From Asanoa siamensis (lineage in GTDB: Bacteria > Actinomycetota > Actinomycetes > Mycobacteriales > Micromonosporaceae): a stretch of 64,000 bases of DNA. Under the pieces are notes generated by a model. That model was not told where the DNA came from. It ran no database searches and was given only the letters and a program-made list of their open reading frames with translations. Both the position numbers and the translations under genes were made by a program. Below, in pieces: positions 26,575 to 34,832 of this stretch (position 1 is its first letter; every line of letters begins with the position of its first letter). Where the stretch lies: NCBI RefSeq assembly GCF_016862555.1, contig NZ_BONE01000024.1:47125-111124 (forward strand), in the 5' to 3' direction.

Positions 26575-27093
26575 ATGGTCGCGGCCCTCGAGCTCTACCT
26601 GGACACGACCGCGACCCGGCGGCTCCGTACGCTCTGGCGCGCCCTGGAGGCCGAGGGGATCCCGACGCTGGCCTCCCTGCAGGACTCGAAGCACCGCCCG
26701 CACGTCTCCCTGGCCGCCGCGTCCCGGCTGGCACCCGACGAGGTGGTGGCGGCACTCGGCGACGCCCCGCTCGGCCGCGGCCTCGCACTGGACATGGACT
26801 TCGTCGGGCAGTTCGTGGGGCGGGTGCTCTGGCTCGGCGTCACCCCGACCCCGGCGCTGCTGGACCTGCACCGGGAGGCGCACGAGCGCCTGGCCAAAGG
26901 CGGGATCGAGGTCTGGGAGCACTACCGGCCGGGCCGCTGGGTGCCGCACTGCACGGTCTCGCTGCGGGTGCCGAACCCGCTGATGGGCCCGGCGGTCCGC
27001 CGCTGCCTGGAGATCCTCCCGCTGCGCGCGACGGTGACGGGCGCCTCGGTCACCGACCACGCCAACGACATCGCCCACCCGCTGCCGGGCTGA
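26575..27093 (+). CDS. 2'-5' RNA ligase / LigT-like 2H phosphoesterase family protein
   Basis: A 172-aa protein with the paired H-x-S/T motifs of the 2H phosphoesterase superfamily: RPHVSLAAA near residue 43 and VPHCTVSL near residue 125. Members act on 2'-5' or cyclic nucleotide phosphodiester bonds; the natural substrate is usually unknown. The ATG directly abuts the preceding stop codon, so it is probably co-translated with the phosphatase regulator. Confidence 0.85.
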   Translation: MVAALELYLDTTATRRLRTLWRALEAEGIPTLASLQDSKHRPHVSLAAASRLAPDEVVAALGDAPLGRGLALDMDFVGQFVGRVLWLGVTPTPALLDLHREAHERLAKGGIEVWEHYRPGRWVPHCTVSLRVPNPLMGPAVRRCLEILPLRATVTGASVTDHANDIAHPLPG

Positions 27094-27141
27094 CGTCGCG
27101 CGGTCACACCGGGTGGCGCCGATCCGCGATAATGATCATCC

Positions 27142-28156
27142 ATGCGGGGAGTCTGGACGGAGTCGCCGCGATCGGCGGCGACCGAGTTGCTGCGGGTGGC
27201 CGCCGCCGGGCGCCCGGCCGAGCGGACGATCGCGCTGGACGTGCTCGACCGGGCCCGGGCGCGCTGGTGGGTGGCGGTCGACAAGGCGCTGCGCGGGTGC
27301 TGGACGGACGCACCCCCGGAGTTGACCCAACCGCAGGACGAACTCGACGTGCTGCTGGGGGCCTGCCATCCCGACGGGCGGGTCCGGGCGCGGGCGGTGA
27401 GGTTGTGCCGCACGGTGCACCGGCCGGCGGCCGCCTCCGCGCTGGCGCTGCGCTGCGCCGACCCGGCCGAGCCGGTGCGGGAGGCCGCGCGGGACCTCGC
27501 CGGGCCCGTGCTGGACCGGCCCGACAACCGGACCCTGTCGGCACTGGCCGCTGCCGCGTTCGCGGTCGAGCCGCGCCGGCACGGCGGCTGGCTGGCCGAC
27601 CGCGTCGACGCCACCCTGCGCGGGCTGCCTGACCAGCGGCTGCGCACCATGCTCCTGGCCATCGACCCGCGGCTCCGCCGGATCGTCCACGAGGTCGCCG
27701 TCGCGCGTCGGCTGCTCGACGAGGACGCCCTGGTCAGGACGGCCCGGCGGGACCCCGACCGGTCGATCCGGCTGCGGGCCGCCCGCGCCGCCGTCGACCG
27801 CGCCGGCGATCATGCCGGCCTCGTCCGGCTGGCGTCCTGCGGGACGGACCTGGTGCGCGCGGCCGCGGTGACGGCGCTCGCGGCAGCGGTGACGAGGCGG
27901 CCGCCGTGGCGGCCGCTGCCGGACCGCAGCCCGACCGTGCGCGCCGCCGCGCAGCGGGCGCCGCGGAACGCCTGCACCGACCCGGCCGGGCACTACCGGC
28001 GGCTGGTGGACGCGCCCGCGCCCGCGCCGGGCGACCGACGTGAGCGCCCCGCCGACGCCGGCGCAGCGCGCCGAACTGGACGGACTGCTCGACCCGACCC
28101 GCCCGAAGCTGCGCGGCACGGTCTGGGCGTTGCGGTTCTACGCCGGTCTGCGCTGA
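27142..28156 (+). pseudogene. HEAT-repeat-like protein with a +1 frameshift near its 3' end
   Basis: From the ATG at 27142 the frame encodes about 290 residues of Ala/Arg/Leu-rich helical repeats (HPDGRVRARAVRLC, DPAEPVREAARDL, DPDRSIRLRAARAAV, DRSPTVRAAAQRA), typical of HEAT or ARM units. After about 28030 codon use in this frame collapses, and it would run on to 28563 through two other genes. The +1 frame from 28040 has strong GC3 and ends at a TGA at 28156 (LLDPTRPKLRGTVWALRFYAGLR). A frameshift in the CGCGCC-rich stretch around 28015-28040 explains this. GATAAT lies 7 nt before the ATG and there is no ribosome-binding site, so the transcript may be leaderless. A sequencing error is possible. 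Confidence 0.5.
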
Positions 28157-28186
28157 CCTGTCCGGCTCTCGATCGTTGGGCAGGGC

Positions 28187-28378
28187 ATGAACAACCCGAC
28201 ACCCGACGCACCGGTCTACGACGTCATCCACAGCGGCGACTGGTGCCAACTCACCGTGCACGACGGCACGCGCCCGCGGGTGATCGCCGACGGCCTCACC
28301 GAAGCCAACGCGCAGTGGCTGGTCACCGTCCTCGGCCGCCGCCCGTACCTGCCGGGCCAGCGGAGCGCGCGCCCGTAG
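28187..28378 (+). CDS. Small unknown protein (63 aa)
   Basis: A short ORF with normal high GC3: MNNPTPDAPVYDVIHSGDW, then LTVHDGTRPRVIADGLTEANAQWLVTVL. It looks like a small alpha/beta protein without a membrane segment or signal peptide. It sits 30 bp after the frameshifted HEAT gene. No family recognised. Confidence 0.45.
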   Translation: MNNPTPDAPVYDVIHSGDWCQLTVHDGTRPRVIADGLTEANAQWLVTVLGRRPYLPGQRSARP

Positions 28379-28465
28379 CGTCAGCCGCGGTGCCAGATCC
28401 GGTCGCGCGGCGACACGACCAGGGTTCTGCGCTTCCACGCGGGGCTGACCTGACAGGCTGTCGGG

Positions 28466-29359
28466 GTGGGTTTCGATCGACTGGACTTGACCGTGCCGGT
28501 GCACCGGATCGGGCTCGGGCTCGCGGCGCTCGGGCGGCCGGCGTACATCAATCTCGGCCGTGACCGGGACCTGCCCGCGGAGCGCTCCGTCGAGGCCATG
28601 CGGCGCCGGACCCACGAGGTGCTCGACGCCGCGTACGCCGCCGGGGTGCGCTATTTCGACGCCGCCCGCTCCTACGGCCGGGCCGAGGAGTTCCTCGCGA
28701 GCTGGCTCCCCGGGCACCGGGACGTGGTGGTCGGGTCCAAGTGGGGCTACACCTACGTCGCCGGGTGGCGGGTCGACGCCAAGGTGCACGAGACCAAGGA
28801 CCACAGCGTGGGTACGTTCGACCGCCAGGTCGCCGAGAGCCTCGAGCTGTTCGGCGACCGGCTCGACCTCTACCAGATCCACTCGCTCGTGCCGGACAGC
28901 ACCGCGTTGACCGACCCCGTGCTGCACCGCCATCTCGCCGACCTCAAGAGCCGCGGCGTCACGGTCGGGGTGTCGACCAGCGGGCCGCGGCAGGGCGACG
29001 CGATCCGGGCCGCCCTGGCGATCGAGGTCGACGGCGTCCCGCTGTTCGAGAGCTTCCAGGCGACCTGGAACCCGCTGGAGCCCTCGGCCGGGCCCGCGCT
29101 GGCGGCCGCCCACGACGCCGGGCGGCACGTGATCATCAAGGAGGCGGTGGCCAACGGGCGGCTCGCCGACCGCGACGCCGAGGTGCTCGCGCACGCGCTG
29201 GCCCAGCCGTGGGTCGACGTCGTGCTCTCCGGAGCGGCGACGACCGCGCAGCTGGCCAGCAACCTGCGCGCGCTGGAGATCAGCGACCCGGGGCCGCTGC
29301 CCGCTGCCGAGGCGCCGCCGGACTACTGGCAGCAGCGCGCGGCGCTGCCCTGGTCATAG
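28466..29359 (+). CDS. Aldo/keto reductase
   Basis: A 297-aa (beta/alpha)8 NAD(P)H oxidoreductase. The catalytic set is readable: Asp in RYFDAARSYG, Tyr in the same segment, Lys in VGSKWGY and His in YQIHSL. It probably reduces small aldehydes or ketones, or oxidises a sugar; the C-terminal VVLSGAATTAQLASN is the NADP-binding end of the AKR fold. The GTG start at 28466 is preceded by a purine-rich GGGGTGG. It is convergent with the CadD-type gene, with a 6-bp overlap of the stop codons. Confidence 0.9.
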   Translation: MGFDRLDLTVPVHRIGLGLAALGRPAYINLGRDRDLPAERSVEAMRRRTHEVLDAAYAAGVRYFDAARSYGRAEEFLASWLPGHRDVVVGSKWGYTYVAGWRVDAKVHETKDHSVGTFDRQVAESLELFGDRLDLYQIHSLVPDSTALTDPVLHRHLADLKSRGVTVGVSTSGPRQGDAIRAALAIEVDGVPLFESFQATWNPLEPSAGPALAAAHDAGRHVIIKEAVANGRLADRDAEVLAHALAQPWVDVVLSGAATTAQLASNLRALEISDPGPLPAAEAPPDYWQQRAALPWS

Positions 29360-29929
29360 CAGGCCGCCCAGGATCACGAGGCCGATCGCGACGAAGACGA
29401 GCGGCACCAGCCAGTGGCCCCACCGGCCGAGCACGTCGATCACCCGGCGGTGGCCGCCGAGCCAGGCGCCGGCCAGGCACCACACCGCGGTCAGCACCGC
29501 GAACACCCCGATCGTGAGCAGCGTGTCGGCCAACCCGATGGCGCGGAACACCGGCGTGTAGACGGCGATGTTGTCGGCGCCGTTCGCGATCGTCACCGCG
29601 GCGACCGAGACGAGCCCGCTGGCCACCGGGGGCGCGGCCGTGCCGTCGGACCGGAACGCGGCGACCAGGCCGCGGACGCCCAGCGCGAGCGGGACGAGCC
29701 CGAGGAGCCCGACCCAGCGGTCCGGCAGCAGCGTGAGCCCGAGGGCGGCGGCGCCGGCGATCGCGACGAGCGTGGCGATCCCGGCGTACTGGCCGAGCCA
29801 GATCTGCCACGGCCGGGGGAGTCCCGTGGTTCGGGCGGCGAGGAACAGGACCGTGAGCACGACCAGGTCGTCGACGTTGGTGCCGGCGAACAGGCCGGCC
29901 GCCGCCGCGACGGTACCCACGAGATCCAT
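29354..29929 (-). CDS. CadD-family cadmium resistance-type transporter
   Basis: A 191-aa protein with five or six membrane segments and the CadD signature LFAGTNVDDLVVLTVLFL at the start and TIANGADNIAVYTPVF in the middle; acidic Asp/Asn residues inside the membrane are typical. Staphylococcal CadD gives low-level Cd and Zn resistance, but actinobacterial homologs are untested. The ATG at 29929 begins the conserved segment. No metal regulator is adjacent. Confidence 0.85.
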   Translation of the reverse strand: MDLVGTVAAAAGLFAGTNVDDLVVLTVLFLAARTTGLPRPWQIWLGQYAGIATLVAIAGAAALGLTLLPDRWVGLLGLVPLALGVRGLVAAFRSDGTAAPPVASGLVSVAAVTIANGADNIAVYTPVFRAIGLADTLLTIGVFAVLTAVWCLAGAWLGGHRRVIDVLGRWGHWLVPLVFVAIGLVILGGLL

Positions 29930-29966
29930 CACGGCCCGGACCTTACGCGAACCCGCGTACCCTCGG

Positions 29967-30332
29967 GTGGTGGCCTTTGCCGTGATCGCGCTGGTGGCCG
30001 CCCTCGCGGTGAGCGTCGCGGTGGCGGCCTGGCGGCAGGGTGCCGCCGTTCGGCGCTGGCACGCCCTGCGCTCCTGGGCCGACGGCGCGGGCTGGCGGCT
30101 GCGCCCCACGCCGGCCGAGATCGACTGGCTGCCGGTCGTGACACTGCCGATCGCGGTGGTCGACGGTCGGCACGAGCAGCACGAGATCGCCGTCGTCTGG
30201 TCCGCCGGCCGGGGCGCGAGCACCACCGTGTACGTCCGGGTCGCCGACCACGGCGCCGCCCTTGCCTCCTACCAACGCTGGCTCGACCCGAGCGAGATCG
30301 ACGAGGCCGTCCTCACCGCCCTGCCGGGCTGA
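29967..30332 (+). CDS. Small single-pass membrane protein, unknown (121 aa)
   Basis: An N-terminal hydrophobic helix (VVAFAVIALVAALAVSVAVAAW) is followed by about 95 cytosolic-type residues (GWRLRPTPAEIDWLPV, TTVYVRVADHGAALASYQRWLDPSEIDEAV). Two adjacent GTG codons (29967 and 29970) can start it; the longer upstream frame is antisense to cadD and is not used. It is divergent from the CadD gene with 37 bp between the starts, and is followed by a strong terminator. No family recognised. Confidence 0.6.
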   Translation: MVAFAVIALVAALAVSVAVAAWRQGAAVRRWHALRSWADGAGWRLRPTPAEIDWLPVVTLPIAVVDGRHEQHEIAVVWSAGRGASTTVYVRVADHGAALASYQRWLDPSEIDEAVLTALPG

Positions 30333-30334
30333 GC

Positions 30335-30382
30335 GCGAGAGTGCCCCCGGCGGCTGCCGTGTTCCGCCGGGGGCACTCTCGC
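30335..30382. terminator. Strong bidirectional terminator hairpin
   Basis: A perfect 19-bp stem: left arm 30335-30353, right arm 30364-30382, 10-nt loop. It lies between the stop of the small membrane protein gene (plus) and the stop of aceB (minus), so it can serve both. Confidence 0.85.
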
Positions 30383-30394
30383 CGGGATCACCGG

Positions 30395-31936
30395 CTAGAC
30401 CAGATACCGCGCGTACGCGTCGGGTGTGAAGAACGCCGGCAGCTCCTCGGCGAGCGCGGTCTCCAGGAAGATCCGCGCGGCCGCCGGTCGCAGGCCGGCC
30501 TCCTCGTCGTCCACGATGGACCGCACCAGGTCCTCGGTGACCGCGCCGCCCTCGACCAGCGGCGTGCGGTGGTGCACCCACTGCCAGACCTGGCAGCGCG
30601 CGATCTCGGCGGTGGCCGCATCCTCCATCAGGTCGAAGATGGCGGCGGCGCCGGTGCCGCGCAGCCAGCTGTCGAAGTACCGCAGCGCCACGGCCACATT
30701 GGACCGCAGCCCGGCCGCGGTGACCGCGCCCGGCGTCAGGTCGACCGCCAGCAGGTCGTCGGCGTTGACCGCGACCTCGGCCCGCTGCCGCTCGACCTGG
30801 TGCGGCCGGCTGCCGAGCACCGCGGTGAACGCGGCCTCGCACGTGTCGACCAGGCCCGGGTGCGCGACCCACGAGCCGTCGAAGCCGTCACCGGCCTCGC
30901 GCTCCTTGTCGGCGCGGACCTTCGCGAAGGCGACCTCGTTGACCGCCGGGTCCCGGCTCGGGATGAACGCGGCCATGCCGCCGATCGCGTGCGCGCCGCG
31001 CCGGTGGCAGGTCTTCACCAGCAACTCGGTGTAGGACCGCAGGAACGGCACCGTCATCGTCACGTCGGCCCGGTCCGGCAGCACGAAGTCGGCGCGCTGC
31101 CCGAACTGCTTGACGATGCTGAAGATGTAGTCCCAGCGCCCGGCGTTGAGGCCGGCGGCGTGGTCGCGCAGCTCCCAGAGGATCTCGTCCATCTCGAACG
31201 CCGCGGTGATCGTCTCGATCAGCACGGTCGCCCGGATCGTCCCCTGCGGGATGCCGAGGTAGTTCTGCGCGAAGACGAAGACGTCGTTCCACAGTCGAGC
31301 CTCGCGATGGCTCTCCAGCTTCGGCAGGTAGAAGTAGGGACCCTTGCCGGCGTCGAGCTGGCGCTGGGCACAGTGGAAGAAGTGAAGTCCGAAGTCGACC
31401 AGGCTCGCCGAGATCGGCCGGCCGTCGACCACGATGTGCTTCTCCGCCAGGTGCCAGCCCCGGGGCCGGGCCACGATGGTCGCCGGGTTCGGGCCCACCG
31501 CGTACCGCTTGCCGTTGCCGGGATCCGTGAAGTCGAGCTCGCCGTCCAGCGCCGCGATCAGGTTGCCCTGGCCGCCCATCAGGTTGTCCCAGGTGGGCGC
31601 GAGCGCGTCCTCGAAGTCGGCCAGCCAGACCCGGGCACCCGAGTTGAGCGCGTTGACGGTCATCTTGCGGTCGGGCGGACCGGTGATCTCGACGCGCCGG
31701 TCGAGCAGGCCCGGCGCCGGCGGGGCCACTCGCCAGGTCGGGTCGTTGCGGATGTGCGCCGTCTCGGGCAGGAAGTGGGGCAGCTGCCCGGCGGCGTACC
31801 GCGCCCGCCGGGCGCGCCGGGTGTCCAGCAGGGCCACCCGGCGGCCGGCGAACTCGCTGTCCAGCGCGACCAGGAAGTCCAGCGCCTTGGGGTCAAGGAT
31901 GTCTTCGTAGCCGCGGCCTTGGACCTCGATCCTCAT
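30395..31936 (-). CDS. aceB: Malate synthase A
   Basis: A 513-aa enzyme condensing glyoxylate with acetyl-CoA to malate, the second step of the glyoxylate shunt. Family motifs: VWLADFEDALAPTWDNLMGGQ, YFYLPKLESHREARLWNDVF, RATVLIETITAAFEMDEILWELRDHAAGLNAGRWDYIFS and GGMAAFIPSRDP. The length matches the A isoform. The start codon overlaps the aceA stop by 1 nt, so both are one transcript, aceA first. Confidence 0.96.
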   Translation of the reverse strand: MRIEVQGRGYEDILDPKALDFLVALDSEFAGRRVALLDTRRARRARYAAGQLPHFLPETAHIRNDPTWRVAPPAPGLLDRRVEITGPPDRKMTVNALNSGARVWLADFEDALAPTWDNLMGGQGNLIAALDGELDFTDPGNGKRYAVGPNPATIVARPRGWHLAEKHIVVDGRPISASLVDFGLHFFHCAQRQLDAGKGPYFYLPKLESHREARLWNDVFVFAQNYLGIPQGTIRATVLIETITAAFEMDEILWELRDHAAGLNAGRWDYIFSIVKQFGQRADFVLPDRADVTMTVPFLRSYTELLVKTCHRRGAHAIGGMAAFIPSRDPAVNEVAFAKVRADKEREAGDGFDGSWVAHPGLVDTCEAAFTAVLGSRPHQVERQRAEVAVNADDLLAVDLTPGAVTAAGLRSNVAVALRYFDSWLRGTGAAAIFDLMEDAATAEIARCQVWQWVHHRTPLVEGGAVTEDLVRSIVDDEEAGLRPAAARIFLETALAEELPAFFTPDAYARYLV

Positions 31937-33201
31937 CAGAACTGCGCCTCCTCGGTCGATCCGCGTAGGGCGGTGGTCTCGGCCGCCGGGTTGAGCACCG
32001 TGCTGATGAGGTCGAAGTAGCCGGTGCCGACCTCACGCTGGTGCTTGACGGCCGTGTAGCCGTGCTGCTCGGCCGCGAACTCCTTCTCCTGGAGCGACAC
32101 GTACGCCGGCATGCCTTCCGCCGCGTAGCCGCGCGCCAGGTCGAACATCGAGTAGTTGAGCGCGTGGAAGCCGGCCAGGGTGATGAACTGGAACGCGTAC
32201 CCCATGTGGCCCAGCTCCCGCTGGAACTTGGCGATCGTCGCGTCGTCCAGGTGCTTGCGCCAGTTGAACGACGGCGAGCAGTTGTAGGCCAGCAGCTGGT
32301 CCGGATACCGCGACTTGATCGCCTCGGCGAACGAGCGCGCCTCCTCGAGGTCCGGCGTGCTGGTCTCCATCCAGATCAGATCGCTGTGCGGCGCGTACGC
32401 GAGACCGCGCGCGATGCACGGCTCGATGCCCTCGTGCACGCGGTAGAAGCCCTCCGCGGTCCGCTCGCCGGTGAGGAACCGCTGGTCGCGCTCGTCGATG
32501 TCGGTGGTGAGCAGGTTCGCCGCGTGCGCGTCGGTGCGGGCGACGATCAGTGTCGGCACGCCGGCGACGTCGGCGGCGAGCCGGGCGGCCTCGAGCGTGC
32601 GGATGTGCGCCCCGGTCGGGATCAGCACCTTGCCGCCGAGGTGGCCGCACTTCTTCTCCGACGCGAGCTGGTCCTCCCAGTGCACGCCGGCCGCGCCCGC
32701 GGTGATCATCGCGGTCATCAGCTCGTACGCGTTGAGCACACCGCCGAACCCGGCCTCCGCGTCGGCGACGATCGGGGCGAGCCACTCCGTTTCCGTGTCG
32801 CCCTCGGCGGTGGTGATCTGCGCGGCGCGCAGCAGCGCGTTGTTGATCCGGCGGACCACGGCGGGCACCGAGTTGGCGGGGTAGAGGCTCTGGTCGGGGT
32901 AGGTCTGGCCGGCCAGGTTGGCGTCGGCCGCGACCTGCCAGCCGGACAGGTAGATGGCCTTGAGCCCCGCCCGCACCATCTGCACCGCCTGGTTGCCGGT
33001 GAGCGCCCCCAACGCGTGCACGTAATCTTCCTCGTGCAACAGCGTCCACAGCCGTTGCGCGCCCCGGCGGGCCAGCGTGTGCTCCTCCTGGATCGCACCG
33101 CGCAGCCGGACCACGTCGTCCGCGCTGTAGGTGCGCTCCACACCGCGCCAGCGCGGCGCGGTCGCCCACTCCTGCCGCAACTGCTCCGCCGATATGGTCA
33201 T
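31936..33201 (-). CDS. aceA: Isocitrate lyase
   Basis: A 421-aa enzyme splitting isocitrate into glyoxylate and succinate. The catalytic Cys185 lies in [29 protein letters not shown] and [14 protein letters not shown] are also diagnostic. The ATG at 33201 has a perfect AAGGAG upstream; the longer frame from 33237 is not needed. It is divergent from a RamB/ScfR-type regulator, and the 172-bp gap holds candidate operators. Confidence 0.97.
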   Translation of the reverse strand: MTISAEQLRQEWATAPRWRGVERTYSADDVVRLRGAIQEEHTLARRGAQRLWTLLHEEDYVHALGALTGNQAVQMVRAGLKAIYLSGWQVAADANLAGQTYPDQSLYPANSVPAVVRRINNALLRAAQITTAEGDTETEWLAPIVADAEAGFGGVLNAYELMTAMITAGAAGVHWEDQLASEKKCGHLGGKVLIPTGAHIRTLEAARLAADVAGVPTLIVARTDAHAANLLTTDIDERDQRFLTGERTAEGFYRVHEGIEPCIARGLAYAPHSDLIWMETSTPDLEEARSFAEAIKSRYPDQLLAYNCSPSFNWRKHLDDATIAKFQRELGHMGYAFQFITLAGFHALNYSMFDLARGYAAEGMPAYVSLQEKEFAAEQHGYTAVKHQREVGTGYFDLISTVLNPAAETTALRGSTEEAQF

Positions 33202-33305
33202 CGCCGACTCCTTACGTCGAAAAGCCTCTGTGGTCACCGTCGCACAGCGGGAAAAGCGCCGCGAGGTACGGAAACAGCCAATTCTTGAAAAGTGTCGACC
33301 CCGTT

Positions 33306-33316
33306 TTTGCGAAGTT
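33306..33316. promoter_or_regulatory. RamB-like binding site
   Basis: TTTGCGAAGTT differs in one base from TTTGCAAAGTT, the reverse complement of the corynebacterial RamB site core (AACTTTGCAAA, from memory of that literature). It lies between the divergent aceA and regulator genes, so it is well placed for both repression and autoregulation. Confidence 0.45.
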
Positions 33317-33328
33317 GCGAATGACCAT

Positions 33329-33343
33329 TTAGCAACGTGCTAA
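33329..33343. promoter_or_regulatory. Palindrome before the RamB-type regulator
   Basis: TTAGCA-ACG-TGCTAA is a perfect 6+3+6 inverted repeat, 31 bp before the TTG start of the regulator gene. It has a different sequence from the RamB-like site 13 bp away, and may be a second operator. Confidence 0.4.
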
Positions 33344-33373
33344 CATCGCGACGGATGGTGGAGGTGAGGCGCG

Positions 33374-34762
33374 TTGGCCAAGACGTTCGCAGGAGCCCGG
33401 CTGCGCCGCCTGCGCGACGACCGCGGCGTTTCGCAGATCGATCTGGCCCGCCAGCTCGGCATCTCGCCGAGCTACCTCAACCAGATCGAGCACGACACCC
33501 GGCCGCTGACGGTGCCCGTGCTGATGCGCATCACCGAGGTGTTCGGGGTCGACCCGGCCTTCTTCGCGCCGCACGACACGCCGCGGCTGGTGGCCGACCT
33601 GCGCGAGGCGCTGCCGGCCCGGGCCGGCCTGCACGACCTGACGGAGCTCGCCACCAAGCTGCCCGAGGTGGCCGAGGCGGTGATCGACCTCTACCGGCGC
33701 TACCGGCAGACCGACGACCAGCTCGCCGAGGTCGTCGGTGACCGCGACCTGGTCGCCGGCCGCAGCCCGCACGACCAGGTGAGCGACTTCTTCTACCGCC
33801 GGCAGAACTATGTGCCCGCGCTGGACGAGGCCGCCGAAGAGCTGGCGGGCCGGATGGGGGTCCGGCGCGGCGAGATCCTGTCGGCCCTGCGCGCCCGGCT
33901 GGCCGACCGGCACGGCGTGCGGATCGTCCGCGAGGACCATGACCGGCTGGCCGGCGATCTGCACCGCTATCAACCGCAGTCCCGCACGTTGCATTTGTCG
34001 CTGTCATTGCGACCGGGCCAACAGGCGATTCGGATGGGCGCCCAGATCGGCCTGCTCGAATTCGCCGACACGATCGACGAAATCATCGAGGAAGAGAAGT
34101 TCGACGACGTCCAGACGCAGATTCTGACGCGGGTCGGGCTGGCCAACTATTTCGCGGCCGCGCTGATTCTGCCCTACGAGGTGTTCCTGGCGACCGCCGA
34201 GCGCATGCGCTACGACATCGGCCTGCTGACCGAGCACTTCGGGATGGGCTGGGAGACCGTCTGCCACCGGCTGTCCACGCTGCAGCGGCCGAAGGCGCGC
34301 GGGGTGCCGTTCTCGTTCGTCCGGGTCGACCGGGCGGGCAACATGTCCAAGCGGCAGTCGGCGACCGGCTTCCCGTTCTCCCGTTCGGGCGGCACATGTC
34401 CACTCTGGAACGTCTACGAGGCGTTCAACGCGCCCGGCCGGGTGATCACCCAGATCGCCGCGATGCCCGACGGGCAGCGCTATCTCTGGATCGCCCGCAC
34501 GGTGATCCACCAGCACGCCGGCTACGGCCAGCCGGGCAAGGCGTTCGCGATCGGCCTGGGCTGCGAGATCCGGCACGCCGGCCGCCTGGTCTATTCGGCG
34601 GGAATGGACCTCGACGCGGTCGACGCGGCCACCCCCATCGGCCCGGGCTGCAAGACGTGCGAGCGCCTGACCTGCCCACAGCGCGCCGCGGCCCCGATCG
34701 GCCGCCGACTGGATCTCGACGAGAACCGCAGCACTTTCATCCCGTACCCCCTGCAGAGTTAG
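33374..34762 (+). CDS. ramB: RamB/ScfR-type regulator of acetate/short-chain fatty acid metabolism
   Basis: A 462-aa protein: XRE helix-turn-helix (about 8-65: RLRRLRDDRGVSQIDLARQLGISPSYLNQIE), a central IrrE/ImmA-like region without the HEXXH protease motif, and the C-terminal domain of the family with cysteines in GGTCPLWNVYEAF and GPGCKTCERLTCPQRAA. In Corynebacterium, RamB represses aceA and aceB in the absence of acetate; divergence from aceA supports the same job. The start is TTG at 33374 with GGAGGTGAGG upstream. ScfR/PrpR relatives govern propionate genes, so the effector is not certain. Confidence 0.87.
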   Translation: MAKTFAGARLRRLRDDRGVSQIDLARQLGISPSYLNQIEHDTRPLTVPVLMRITEVFGVDPAFFAPHDTPRLVADLREALPARAGLHDLTELATKLPEVAEAVIDLYRRYRQTDDQLAEVVGDRDLVAGRSPHDQVSDFFYRRQNYVPALDEAAEELAGRMGVRRGEILSALRARLADRHGVRIVREDHDRLAGDLHRYQPQSRTLHLSLSLRPGQQAIRMGAQIGLLEFADTIDEIIEEEKFDDVQTQILTRVGLANYFAAALILPYEVFLATAERMRYDIGLLTEHFGMGWETVCHRLSTLQRPKARGVPFSFVRVDRAGNMSKRQSATGFPFSRSGGTCPLWNVYEAFNAPGRVITQIAAMPDGQRYLWIARTVIHQHAGYGQPGKAFAIGLGCEIRHAGRLVYSAGMDLDAVDAATPIGPGCKTCERLTCPQRAAAPIGRRLDLDENRSTFIPYPLQS

Positions 34763-34832
34763 GCCCCGTCTTGAGGTGTGGACCGGGCTGCGGCGGACCC
34801 AGACGTCGGACGGGGCCTGTAACCTCGAAGCG

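Noticed and set aside
28157..28563. C-terminal continuation of the HEAT-repeat frame
   Set aside because: GC3 bias is lost, the stretch runs through a small ORF and into the aldo/keto reductase gene, and no repeat pattern continues.
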